NCBI GenBank assembly: GCA_900541315.1
Contig: UQJF01000114.1
Location: 1-10,126, forward strand
Source of the DNA: an uncultured Clostridium sp.
Lineage (GTDB): Bacteria; Bacillota; Clostridia; Lachnospirales; Lachnospiraceae
Length of the DNA stretch: 10,126 nt
Direction: 5' to 3'
Both the position numbers and the translations under genes were made by a program. Position 1 is the stretch's first letter, and the number at the start of each line of letters is the position of its first letter. Positions 1-5,388 of the stretch are shown here, one piece after another. The notes beneath the pieces are model-generated. The model had not been told where the DNA came from. It searched no databases and saw nothing but the letters and a program-made list of their open reading frames with translations.

Positions 1-44
1 ATGTAGCTCCGTCTCGTGGGCTCGGAGATGTGTATAAGAGACAG
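1..44 (+). other. Illumina Nextera adapter and index (non-genomic)
   Basis: Bases 11-44 match the Nextera Read 2 transposase adapter exactly: GTCTCGTGGGCTCGG followed by the 19-base mosaic end AGATGTGTATAAGAGACAG. Bases 1-2 (AT) fit the tail of the P7 oligo, and bases 3-10 (GTAGCTCC) sit where the 8-base i7 index belongs; the reverse complement GGAGCTAC is, from memory, Nextera XT v2 index N718. Translated, this gives the familiar artefact peptide MCIRDS. Genomic sequence begins at base 45. This is a library artefact left on the contig end. Confidence 0.98.
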
Positions 45-95
45 CGACCTACTCCCTTTCCAGGGGAGCCCCTTCAACCACTTGGGTACTTCTGC
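45..95 (-). tRNA. tRNA-Ser(GGA), 3' part missing
   Basis: Read on the minus strand from base 95, the sequence gives acceptor strand GCAGAAG, then T8-A9, a D-arm of tRNA-Ser type (ACCCAAGTGGTTGAAGGGG), and an anticodon stem CTCCC/GGGAG closing the loop CTGGAAA. The anticodon is GGA (bases 59-61), which reads UCC/UCU serine codons. The gene stops in the variable arm, exactly where the adapter begins at base 44, so the long class II arm, T-arm and 3' acceptor strand are lost by contig truncation, not by mutation. It lies 57 bases downstream of tRNA-Ser(UGA) and is probably co-transcribed with it. A short inverted repeat (127-132 with 145-150) lies in the spacer. Confidence 0.9.
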
Positions 96-152
96 TTGGT
101 TGATCCATAATGAATATTTATTTTCAAAGGCATCTCATTGCGTTTGCCTTAA

Positions 153-238
153 CGGAGAGAGTGGGATTCGAACCCACGCGCCCTTTCGGACAAACGGTTT
201 TCAAGACCGCCTCGTTATGACCGCTTCGATATCTCTCC
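153..238 (-). tRNA. tRNA-Ser(UGA)
   Basis: This is a complete 86-base class II tRNA. From base 238 the minus strand reads acceptor GGAGAGA, then T8-A9, the D-arm, an anticodon stem GCGGT/ACCGT around loop CTTGAAA (anticodon TGA at 201-203), a long variable arm (TTTGTCC-GAAA-GGGCGCG), the T-arm GTGGG-TTCGAAT-CCCAC, and the closing acceptor strand TCTCTCC with discriminator G. No CCA follows (the next bases are TTA), so the end must be made by RNase Z cleavage and CCA addition; rnz lies in this window. A36-A37-A38 in the loop is the context recognised by MiaA for i6A37 (family knowledge). It is driven by the promoter at 253-281. Confidence 0.97.
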
Positions 239-252
239 AAACGTGCTTTTCA

Positions 253-281
253 ATTTTACAAGATAAGAAACGTTTTGTCAA
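253..281 (-). promoter_or_regulatory. Sigma-A promoter P1 of the tRNA-Ser operon
   Basis: The minus strand shows TTGACA (276-281), a 17-base spacer and TAAAAT (253-258). The -35 is perfect and the -10 matches five of six consensus bases. Transcription would start near 246, giving a leader of only about 8 bases before the mature 5' end of tRNA-Ser(UGA), as expected for a stable-RNA promoter. Confidence 0.85.
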
Positions 282-345
282 GAGTTTTTTTATTTATTTT
301 TCTTGTTTTTTTCTTATTTTCTTGCTCTTCATCAGCAGCTCAATT

Positions 346-374
346 ATAGTATCATGCCTGTCAAAATATGTCAA
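346..374 (-). promoter_or_regulatory. Probable upstream tRNA promoter P2
   Basis: The minus strand shows TTGACA (369-374), 17 bases, then TACTAT (346-351), preceded by TG one base upstream (extended -10). A perfect TATAAT overlaps two to three bases further on, but at a 20-base spacing. No gene starts between it and tRNA-Ser(UGA), so it is probably the distal member of a tandem tRNA promoter pair. The A-rich leader between P2 and P1 appears as the long T-rich run on the plus strand (about 287-333). Apart from these promoters I see no gene between ispD and the tRNA. Confidence 0.6.
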
Positions 375-440
375 CACTTTTTTTATGTTTTTTTCAAAAC
401 TTTTTAGATAAGCTTTCCGGGCCTATTTTCAGACCTGTTT

Positions 441-1142
441 TCAGGCCTTTAAAAGAGCCTGGGCAATGACCAGGTCTTCCTGTGTCGTTATCTTTATATT
501 ACGATAACTGCCTTCCACCATATATACAGGAAGCCCCAACTGTTTTTCCACTACCATAGCATCATCTGTTATATGGCTGCAGTCTTCTTTCATCTGTTTC
601 TCAAAGGCATCTATAATAAGAGGCAATGCAAATGCCTGAGGTGTCTGGGCCTGCCATACCAGAGAACGGTCTGGACTTTCTGTGATCTGCCTGTCTTTAT
701 TAATAAGCTTTATGGTGTCTTTTACCGGCATTCCAACAACACATGCTTTCTTATCCTGTACCTGCCCGTATATCCGTTTTAAAACTTCTTCTGTAATAAA
801 AGGCCTTGCACCGTCATGGATCATAACATATCCCGTCTGTTCTCTTTCTTTTAAAATGCACAGCGCCTTCCATACACTCTCATAGCGTTCTTTTCCGCCT
901 GGAGCTACGGCTGACACCTTCTTTATTCCGTACTTCTCGCAGATTTCCTTTTTACAGTATTCTACATGCTCTTTATCTGTCATAAGCAGGATATCATCCA
1001 CCACTGCTGACTGTTCAAATATCTCCAGTGCATATGCAAGGATAGGCTTTCCCTGTAATTCCAGATATTGTTTTGCTGTCTGTGTACCCATACGTGTTCC
1101 TCTGCCTGCTGCAAGGATGACCGCTGTGCAATGTTCTTTCAT
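441..1142 (-). CDS. ispD: 2-C-methyl-D-erythritol 4-phosphate cytidylyltransferase
   Basis: IspD joins CTP to 2-C-methyl-D-erythritol 4-phosphate, giving CDP-ME and pyrophosphate in the cytosolic MEP isoprenoid pathway. The 233-residue length is normal for the stand-alone enzyme. Visible motifs are the nucleotide-binding start AAGRGTRMG (11-19) with KQYL (24-27), GGKERYESV (82-90), HDGARPF (109-115), VKDTIK (140-145), R159 before QTPQAF (166-171), TDD (192-194) and the end motif YRNIKIT (213-219). K24, R159 and K217 align with the known substrate-binding residues of the E. coli enzyme by motif position. The related TarI (ribitol-5-phosphate) family is an alternative, but no teichoic-acid gene is nearby. 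It starts 23 bases after tsaD with AGGGG nine bases ahead of ATG. No convincing terminator follows; a 12-base sequence is tandemly duplicated around the stop (422-445). Confidence 0.93.
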   Translation of the reverse strand: MKEHCTAVILAAGRGTRMGTQTAKQYLELQGKPILAYALEIFEQSAVVDDILLMTDKEHVEYCKKEICEKYGIKKVSAVAPGGKERYESVWKALCILKEREQTGYVMIHDGARPFITEEVLKRIYGQVQDKKACVVGMPVKDTIKLINKDRQITESPDRSLVWQAQTPQAFALPLIIDAFEKQMKEDCSHITDDAMVVEKQLGLPVYMVEGSYRNIKITTQEDLVIAQALLKA

Positions 1143-1165
1143 TCCTTCTTACCCCTGTTTTCCTG

Positions 1166-2200
1166 TTATCTTTCTCCTAACTTTAAGTTGGGAACTGCAT
1201 TTAAGTCCCAACCCGAGCGATTTCCCTTTATATACTCATAGTAGGCTGCCACGCCGATCATAGCTGCATTATCAGTACAGAAAATAGGAGAAGGATGATA
1301 AAATGTAATACCATTTTTATCACAGGCTTCTTTCATGGCTGCACGAAGAGCGCTGTTGGAAGCCACTCCGCCTGCAATAGCCAGCTTCTTATATCCATAT
1401 TCCTTTGCTGCTGTAATAGCCCTGCTTACCAGGACATCTACCACTGCATTCTGGAAAGAAGCTACCAGATCTGGCACATAAATTTCTTCTCCTGTCATTT
1501 TGGCATGATTAATATAATTCAGCACTGCGGATTTTAAACCACTGAAACTGAAGTCATAAGGAGAATCAGCTACTTTTGCCCGCGGAAACTCCATGGCATG
1601 GGGATTTCCCTCTTTTGCAGCTTTATCTACCTTTGGTCCTCCCGGATATCCCAGACCTACAGCCCTGGCTACTTTATCGAAAGCTTCACCAGCCGCATCA
1701 TCTCTGGTCCTTCCTATGATCTCAAATTCTCCATAGCCCTTTACAATTACCAGATGGGTATGACCTCCGGAAACGATAAGACACACAAACGGTGGCTCCA
1801 GATCCGGATTTTCAATAAAATTGGCAGATACATGTCCCTCAATATGATGAACACCGATCAACGGCTTATGGGCAGCATAAGCAATGGCCTTGGCCTCTGC
1901 CACGCCTACTAATAATGCCCCCACCAATCCTGGTCCATAGGTAACACCGATCGCCGTAATATCCTCAAGAGTCACGTTCGCTTCTGACAGTGCACGCTCA
2001 ATTACATAATTGATCGCCTTTATATGCTCTCTGGAAGCGATCTCAGGCACTACGCCTCCATATACTGTATGAGTCGCGATCTGGGATGAGATCACATTTG
2101 ACAGAACAGTACGTCCATTTTTCACAACGGAAGCTGCTGTTTCATCGCAGGAACTTTCGATCGCCAGTATTAAAACATCTTCTGCTGCAGTTGTATTCAT
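1166..2200 (-). CDS. tsaD: tRNA N6-adenosine threonylcarbamoyltransferase TsaD
   Basis: TsaD (Kae1/YgjD/Gcp family, ASKHA fold) transfers the threonylcarbamoyl group from TC-AMP onto A37 of ANN-decoding tRNAs, working with TsaB and TsaE in the cytosol. The 344 residues cover the whole family. Motifs in order are ESSCDET (15-21), [11 protein letters not shown] (47-57), the metal-binding HHIEGH (118-123; H119 and H123 by analogy with E. coli), SGGHT (144-148), [14 protein letters not shown] (163-176), GYPGGP (184-189), FSFSGLK (217-223), GGVASN (277-282) and CTDNAAM (308-314) with metal ligand D310. AGGTGG lies 4 bases before ATG. It is second in the apparent operon rnz-tsaD-ispD, 40 bases after rnz. 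Its partners tsaB and tsaE are about 2.4-3.6 kb upstream on the same strand rather than adjacent, which is less common. All key residues are present. Confidence 0.97.
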   Translation of the reverse strand: MNTTAAEDVLILAIESSCDETAASVVKNGRTVLSNVISSQIATHTVYGGVVPEIASREHIKAINYVIERALSEANVTLEDITAIGVTYGPGLVGALLVGVAEAKAIAYAAHKPLIGVHHIEGHVSANFIENPDLEPPFVCLIVSGGHTHLVIVKGYGEFEIIGRTRDDAAGEAFDKVARAVGLGYPGGPKVDKAAKEGNPHAMEFPRAKVADSPYDFSFSGLKSAVLNYINHAKMTGEEIYVPDLVASFQNAVVDVLVSRAITAAKEYGYKKLAIAGGVASNSALRAAMKEACDKNGITFYHPSPIFCTDNAAMIGVAAYYEYIKGNRSGWDLNAVPNLKLGER

Positions 2201-2240
2201 ATTTCCACCTTATCCTTTATATGTCATCTTGGAAACCTTG

Positions 2241-3152
2241 TTACTCCTCATCAAACTCCAGTTCCACAGTCCAGCCATCTCTTGCAGCTTTCGCCCTTGG
2301 AAAGATCTGTTTTACTTCCTCCATATATTCCTCTGGTCTTGTAAGAGATGGGCTGTAATGAGTCAGCCACATCTGGGAAGGCTGAGCCTCTTTTGCCAGG
2401 TTTGCAGCCTCATAAAAAGTCATATGCTTATATTCCCTTGCTTTTGCTGCCTTTTCCTTTTCGCCATACATGCCTTCACAGATAAACAGATCTGCATCTT
2501 TTGCATGCTGTGCGATCGCCGGAACCGGACGGGTATCTGTACAATAAGTAACCTTTAATCCTCTTCTATCCGCTCCCAATACCATATCCGGAGTAAATGT
2601 CCGGCCATCAGCTTCGATCACTTCTCCCTTCTGGAGACGACTCCAGAATTTCTGTGGGATCATCTGCTCCTTTGCCCGCTCTACGTCAAACCGGCCTTTC
2701 CGCGGAATGCGGATAGAGTATCCGTAACAGATCACCTTATGGTTCACACGGTATGCATCGATCACATAAGGACCGATCTGCAGGCTTTCTTCCTGTTCTG
2801 TCAGTTCGATAAATTTAAGCTCAAAAGGAAGCTCCGGTGCGATCATGCACAATGCATTTACCACACGTTCCAATCCCTTTGGTCCGATCAATGTCAGCGG
2901 TTCTGTACGCTCTGCATTTCCCATAGTCAGAAGAAGCCCGGGAAGACCGCTGATATGGTCTGCATGATAATGGGTAAAACAGATCACATCAATAGGCTTG
3001 GGGCTCCATCCTTTTTCTTTTAACGCGATCTGGGTGCCTTCCCCGCAGTCGATAAGAAGATTGCTGCCTGCACACCGGGCCATCATGGATGTGAGCCAGC
3101 GGTAAGGAAGAGGCATCATTCCGCCTGTTCCAAGTAAACATATATCTAACAT
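2241..3152 (-). CDS. rnz: Ribonuclease Z (tRNA 3' endonuclease)
   Basis: This metallo-beta-lactamase-fold nuclease cuts tRNA precursors just after the discriminator base so that CCA can be added. The 303 residues fit the short bacterial form. The N-terminal sheet contains LGTGGMMP; HYHADH (61-66) is the HxHxDH zinc motif; H138 in NHKVICYGYSI, D206 in TDTRP and H265 in LTHYS complete the metal site; HMTFYEAANLAKEA (243-256) matches the conserved helix with HST in most relatives. The basic segment around 148-182 probably holds the exosite arm. GAGG lies 7 bases before ATG. It opens the run rnz-tsaD-ispD behind a promoter at 3228-3257. The tRNA-Ser(UGA) gene downstream lacks CCA and is a natural substrate. 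TDTRP instead of the commoner GDTRP is a small variation that keeps the ligand. Confidence 0.95.
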   Translation of the reverse strand: MLDICLLGTGGMMPLPYRWLTSMMARCAGSNLLIDCGEGTQIALKEKGWSPKPIDVICFTHYHADHISGLPGLLLTMGNAERTEPLTLIGPKGLERVVNALCMIAPELPFELKFIELTEQEESLQIGPYVIDAYRVNHKVICYGYSIRIPRKGRFDVERAKEQMIPQKFWSRLQKGEVIEADGRTFTPDMVLGADRRGLKVTYCTDTRPVPAIAQHAKDADLFICEGMYGEKEKAAKAREYKHMTFYEAANLAKEAQPSQMWLTHYSPSLTRPEEYMEEVKQIFPRAKAARDGWTVELEFDEE

Positions 3153-3185
3153 ATTTTTTCCTCATTTTCTTCTATGATGTTCCCA

Positions 3186-3202
3186 CTGTATATCCTATAC
3201 AG
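3186..3202. repeat. 17-base palindrome in the rnz leader
   Basis: CTGTATATCCTATACAG consists of two perfect 7-base arms (CTGTATA on both strands) around a 3-base centre. It lies between the predicted -10 of the rnz promoter and the rnz ribosome binding site, about 20-35 bases into the transcript. It could be an operator or a small leader hairpin; nothing in the sequence decides between these. Confidence 0.45.
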
Positions 3203-3227
3203 GAGCATCATACATTTAGCTTTCCAA

Positions 3228-3257
3228 ATCATATCACATTTGCAGCTTAATAATCAA
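3228..3257 (-). promoter_or_regulatory. Predicted sigma-A promoter of rnz-tsaD-ispD
   Basis: The minus strand reads TTGATT (3252-3257), an 18-base spacer, and TATGAT (3228-3233) with TG one base upstream (extended -10). It lies in the 130-base gap between the zinc-ribbon gene and rnz, with a start expected near 3221 and a leader of about 70 bases. Confidence 0.6.
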
Positions 3258-3282
3258 GTGCTGAGGAAAATTGAGTAACTGC

Positions 3283-3525
3283 CTATAAATACTCTGTCTG
3301 TTCTTCTGTTTCTACCGCTATTTTAAAAGCAGCAGTCATCTGGTCATAGCATTCTTCACACAGATCAAAATGATCTGTCTGACCATCTTTTTCTGAGAAA
3401 TAATCCCATGTATGATCAACGCTTATAACTCCTTCCAGCACGATCCCCTGTTTTACTGCCAGTTTCTTACCGCAGGCATTGCATATCATCCTTTTCAGCT
3501 GCCCGTCTGATCCCATTTTTCTCAT
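3283..3525 (-). CDS. Small CxxC zinc-ribbon protein, function unknown
   Basis: This 80-residue protein carries two cysteine pairs, CNAC (15-18) and CEEC (56-59, within DLCEECYD), spaced as in a rubredoxin-like zinc ribbon. Between them is a hydrophobic/beta-rich segment (about 22-54), and the C-terminal end is acidic (VETEEQTEYL). There is no signal peptide or membrane segment, so it should be cytosolic. I do not recognise a named family. The frame stays open 91 codons further upstream, but that stretch lies in a repeat-bearing palindrome; ATG at 3525 has GAGG 8 bases ahead, so this start is preferred. An internal ATG at residue 13, just before the first CxxC, is a weaker alternative. It sits between a hairpin-rich region and the rnz promoter. 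No clear promoter or terminator of its own is visible. Confidence 0.75.
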   Translation of the reverse strand: MRKMGSDGQLKRMICNACGKKLAVKQGIVLEGVISVDHTWDYFSEKDGQTDHFDLCEECYDQMTAAFKIAVETEEQTEYL

Positions 3526-3594
3526 ATTTGTATCCTCGCCTTTCTCTGCCTCATTTCGTAGTCGGATCTGCCACCTAAAGATGACATTGCCATA

Positions 3595-3629
3595 AATGTT
3601 CTCCCTGAAGCTTTCTGTGCCTGATTTTG
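3595..3629 (-). repeat. Dispersed repeat copy A
   Basis: This 35-base unit, on the minus strand CAAAATCAGGCACAGAAAG then CTTCAGGGAGAACATT, recurs 41 bases away (copy B) and near 4570 (copy C). The core CAAAATCAGGCACAGAAAG is identical in all three. It lies at the outer edge of the left arm of the long palindrome and about 70 bases upstream of the zinc-ribbon start. Confidence 0.85.
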
Positions 3630-3635
3630 CAGGAA

Positions 3636-3680
3636 AATGTTCTCTCGGAATCTTTCTGTGCCTGATTTTGTGAGAAGATT
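3636..3680 (-). repeat. Dispersed repeat copy B
   Basis: This 45-base unit matches copy C (4570-4614) at 39 of 45 positions by hand comparison and copy A over its first 35 bases. With A it makes a direct repeat of 41-base period. It also forms the outer left arm of the palindrome, so an inverted, diverged form of the same sequence lies at 3754-3798. Confidence 0.85.
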
Positions 3681-3798
3681 TTTTGTCAGTTGTGCCCAAA
3701 TTTTTGAGGCGTACGTGGTGCGTACGGTGATGAAATTGGGTGCGACTGGCGGAAAATCGGCCACAAAGGCAGGTGCAGGAAAGACTCCGAGAGGACAT
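3637..3798 (+). repeat. Long imperfect palindrome (hairpin 1), possible structured RNA
   Basis: Bases 3637-3715 are complementary to 3721-3798 around a TGGTG loop flanked by CGTACG on each side. My hand alignment gives about 57 Watson-Crick pairs and about 11 G-U pairs out of roughly 78 if the plus strand is RNA, with one internal loop near the tip and a few bulges. Read as minus-strand RNA, the same G-U sites become A-C mismatches, so the pattern favours a plus-strand transcript, or reflects one-sided C-to-T decay. It sits between rimI and the zinc-ribbon gene and overlaps repeat copy B. I see no transposase gene and no strong plus-strand promoter to its left. It could be a miniature inverted-repeat element or a structured RNA; no known family is recognised. 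Confidence 0.8.
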
Positions 3799-3818
3799 GA
3801 AGGACTCCGGGAGGACAT
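3779..3818 (+). repeat. Tandem 20-base repeat, inverted relative to copies A/B
   Basis: GAAAGACTCCGAGAGGACAT is followed directly by GAAGGACTCCGGGAGGACAT, differing at two positions (18 of 20 identical). The unit resembles the half GAAAGATTCCGAGAGAACAT of copy B read on the minus strand. It therefore forms the right-hand, inverted counterpart of repeats A and B in hairpin 1. Confidence 0.8.
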
Positions 3819-3828
3819 ATAAACGAAA

Positions 3829-3853
3829 GAGAGGAACGTCTTCCGTCCCTCTC
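3829..3853. repeat. Compact hairpin between the two long palindromes
   Basis: GAGAGG-A-ACG, loop TCTTC, CGT-C-CCTCTC forms a 9-bp stem with one A-C mismatch and a 5-base loop. On the plus strand it is followed at some distance by T-rich sequence (about 3867-3883), but not by an immediate U-tract, so it is not a clear terminator. It lies 11 bases beyond the right arm of hairpin 1. Confidence 0.55.
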
Positions 3854-3905
3854 CATTATATACGGATTTTATTCTTCTTTTTACTGGTAGTTTCTTACAG
3901 TATAG

Positions 3906-4062
3906 TACATCGTTTCGTAAATAACTGTATCAATCACGTAGCATGCGGATTTGAGTATGCAGGTCTAAAAACGCAAGCGTAGTGGACTACGCTGAGGCTT
4001 TTAGACCTGTGCAATCAGATTCGCAGGCAAGTGAATGGTATAGTTATTTCGAAAATGATGTA
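3906..4062. repeat. Long imperfect palindrome (hairpin 2)
   Basis: Left arm 3906-3982 pairs with right arm 3987-4062 around a TGGA tetraloop closed by a perfect GCGTAG/CTACGC stem. Strong paired blocks are GCGTAG, the 11-base CAGGTCTAAAA (3959-3969 with its complement), TGCG, TCAC, AAATAACT and the outer TACATC/GATGTA. TA dinucleotides occur at both outer ends. It begins only 27 bases after the rimI stop, but no U-tract follows on either strand, so a simple intrinsic terminator is unlikely. Its sequence is unrelated to hairpin 1. A mobile miniature inverted-repeat element or structured RNA is possible. Confidence 0.8.
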
Positions 4063-4089
4063 ATAGTTTATACAAGTTCCAAATACCGC

Positions 4090-4545
4090 CTAAAGTTCAT
4101 GTTTCCACATAATGCAGGCGTTTTCTACCGGATTCTCATAATAGTTTTTGCGGACTGCCTCCTGAACAAAACCATACTTTTCATACAGATTTCTGGCGCC
4201 TGTGTTGTTTTCACGCACTTCCAGCGACATCTGAACAGCTCCCTTTTCTTTGGATACCTGTATCATGGCCTCCATCAGGCTTTTGGCTATTCCATGACGG
4301 CGCCAGGAAGGAAGGACTGCAATCCGCTGGATCTCCCCCTCATCTGCAAGGACTCTTAAAGCACAGTAACCGGCTATAATCCCGCCTTTTTCCCATACCA
4401 AATACGTGTCAAACCGGCCAGTCAGCCCATCTTTTAATATATGTTCAGACCACGGAACAGAAAAGCACTGTTTTTCTACTTGTTCCACCTGTTTTACATC
4501 TTTTTCTTCCATCAGGCGGATCCGGCCAATTTCTTTTACACACAT
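4090..4545 (-). CDS. rimI: Ribosomal protein bS18-alanine N-acetyltransferase RimI
   Basis: This is a GNAT-fold enzyme that acetylates a protein N-terminus (the N-terminal alanine of S18 in E. coli), using acetyl-CoA in the cytosol. The 151 residues match the E. coli length of 148. Visible features are CFSVPWSE (27-34), the strand and acetyl-CoA loop IAVLPSWRRHGIAKSL (75-90) containing the RRxGxA signature, LEVRENN (108-114) with likely catalytic E109, LYEKYGF (120-126) with likely Y121, and the closing RKNYYENPVENACIMW (132-147). The frame is open for 29 more codons, but these encode the dispersed repeat C; ATG at 4545 with AGGAG about 10 bases ahead is the better start. It lies 96 bases after tsaB, the usual position in the tsaE-tsaB-rimI cluster. 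Its real target in this organism is inferred from the family only. Confidence 0.9.
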   Translation of the reverse strand: MCVKEIGRIRLMEEKDVKQVEQVEKQCFSVPWSEHILKDGLTGRFDTYLVWEKGGIIAGYCALRVLADEGEIQRIAVLPSWRRHGIAKSLMEAMIQVSKEKGAVQMSLEVRENNTGARNLYEKYGFVQEAVRKNYYENPVENACIMWKHEL

Positions 4546-4569
4546 TTGTTTTTTTCTCCTAATCTTTGT

Positions 4570-4614
4570 AATGTTCTCCTTTAAGCTTTCTGTGCCTGAT
4601 TTTGTGGGAAGATT
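4570..4614 (-). repeat. Dispersed repeat copy C
   Basis: This is a 45-base copy, 39 of 45 positions identical to copy B, in the tsaB-rimI gap. On the minus strand it ends GGAGAACATT 24 bases before the rimI ATG. Here it stands alone, without the inverted partner that copies A and B have. Confidence 0.85.
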
Positions 4615-4641
4615 CCGAAAATGCACTGCCATGAGCAGTGA

Positions 4642-5388
4642 TCAATAATCTCCCGGAAGCTTTCCAGCCTGTCCATCCGGAGAGTTTTCTGCCTCCCGCT
4701 GTCTTTCCGCCTGGGATTTACGCAGGTAATCTGGTACAAATTCGTCTGCCGGCTGTACTTTTACTCCGGTGTAGCTTTCATTCAGGGCTTTCATGCCAAG
4801 AGCTGCCACACAGGATGCACGCTGTCTGTTCATCTGGGCAGGTGCAAATACATAAGGAACTGTCATTTTTTCCTGGATCATGCCCTGGTATACCGGTACG
4901 CCATCTCCCAAAAAGATCACACGCTCAGACTGCTTATTTAACTGGCTGATCAGTTCTCCCATATCCATAGGACACTGTTCCCTGACGATCTCCATACCAT
5001 TTTCCATGTGATAAAGTCCTGTATATACCTGACATCTTTTTGCGTCCATAATAGGGCAGATAAGACCAGATGCCCCCCACATATTATAAGCGATGGCATC
5101 TACTGTAGGAACATGGATCAGAGGCTTTTTTAATGCCAGTCCCAGCCCCTTTGCAGTTGCCGCGCCAATACGAAGACCGGTAAAAGAGCCCGGTCCTCCT
5201 GCTGTTGCAATAGCATCAATAGTCTCAAGGTCCAGTCCCAGCATTTTTACGATCTCATCTAACATCGGAAGGAGTGTCTGGGAATGGGTCTTCTTAAAAT
5301 TTACCGTATATTCCGCTGTGAGAATGTCATCTGTTACAAGTGCCACGCTGGCTACTAAAGATGAACTTTCAATACCAAGAACCTTCAT
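4642..5388 (-). CDS. tsaB: tRNA threonylcarbamoyladenosine biosynthesis protein TsaB
   Basis: TsaB (YeaZ) is the inactive ASKHA-fold partner that dimerises with TsaD and, with TsaE, supports t6A37 formation. Motifs include the start VLGIESSS (3-10), THSQTLLPMLDEI (34-46) and GPGSFTGLRIG (65-75). The C-terminal signature FVPDYLRKSQAERQ (217-230) closes the domain. At 248 residues it is slightly long: after RQRE come about 16 residues (233-248, ending KLPGDY) whose DNA resembles the dispersed repeat, including the stop codon. ATG overlaps the tsaE stop by one base (TAATG), so translation is probably coupled; a GAGG lies close upstream inside tsaE. It is followed by rimI. The metal-binding histidines of TsaD are absent, as expected for TsaB. 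Confidence 0.95.
   Translation of the reverse strand: MKVLGIESSSLVASVALVTDDILTAEYTVNFKKTHSQTLLPMLDEIVKMLGLDLETIDAIATAGGPGSFTGLRIGAATAKGLGLALKKPLIHVPTVDAIAYNMWGASGLICPIMDAKRCQVYTGLYHMENGMEIVREQCPMDMGELISQLNKQSERVIFLGDGVPVYQGMIQEKMTVPYVFAPAQMNRQRASCVAALGMKALNESYTGVKVQPADEFVPDYLRKSQAERQREAENSPDGQAGKLPGDY
4644..4671 (-). repeat. Diverged dispersed repeat copy D inside the end of tsaB
   Basis: On the minus strand the bases CAGGCTGGAAAGCTTCCGGG then AGATTATT resemble copy A (CAGGCACAGAAAGCTTCAGG then GAGAACATT), with about five to six differences and one gap over 28-29 bases. It lies in the same orientation as copy C, about 70 bases upstream of it, and covers the last tsaB codons and part of the stop codon. 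Confidence 0.5.

Noticed and set aside
16..411. 131-codon plus-strand frame
   Set aside because: It starts in the sequencing adapter and runs antisense through two tRNA genes and T-rich non-coding sequence.
413..445. Intrinsic terminator after ispD
   Set aside because: Short GGCCT/AGGCC pairing exists, but the minus strand continues A-rich, without a U-tract.
3595..3680. CRISPR-like direct repeats
   Set aside because: Only two adjacent copies about 35 bases long with a 6-base gap, no spacers of CRISPR length and no cas genes; the copies also form part of a palindrome.
3522..3818. 98-codon minus-strand protein across hairpin 1
   Set aside because: It is made entirely of palindrome and repeat sequence and overlaps the start of the zinc-ribbon gene; there is no family resemblance.
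3855..3883. Minus-strand promoter with TATAAT at 3855-3860
   Set aside because: The -10 is good, but the hexamer 17 bases upstream (TAAAAA) is poor, so it is too weak to annotate; it could still feed the zinc-ribbon gene.
3982..4359. 125-codon plus-strand frame
   Set aside because: It starts in the hairpin 2 loop and runs antisense to rimI; no supporting signal.
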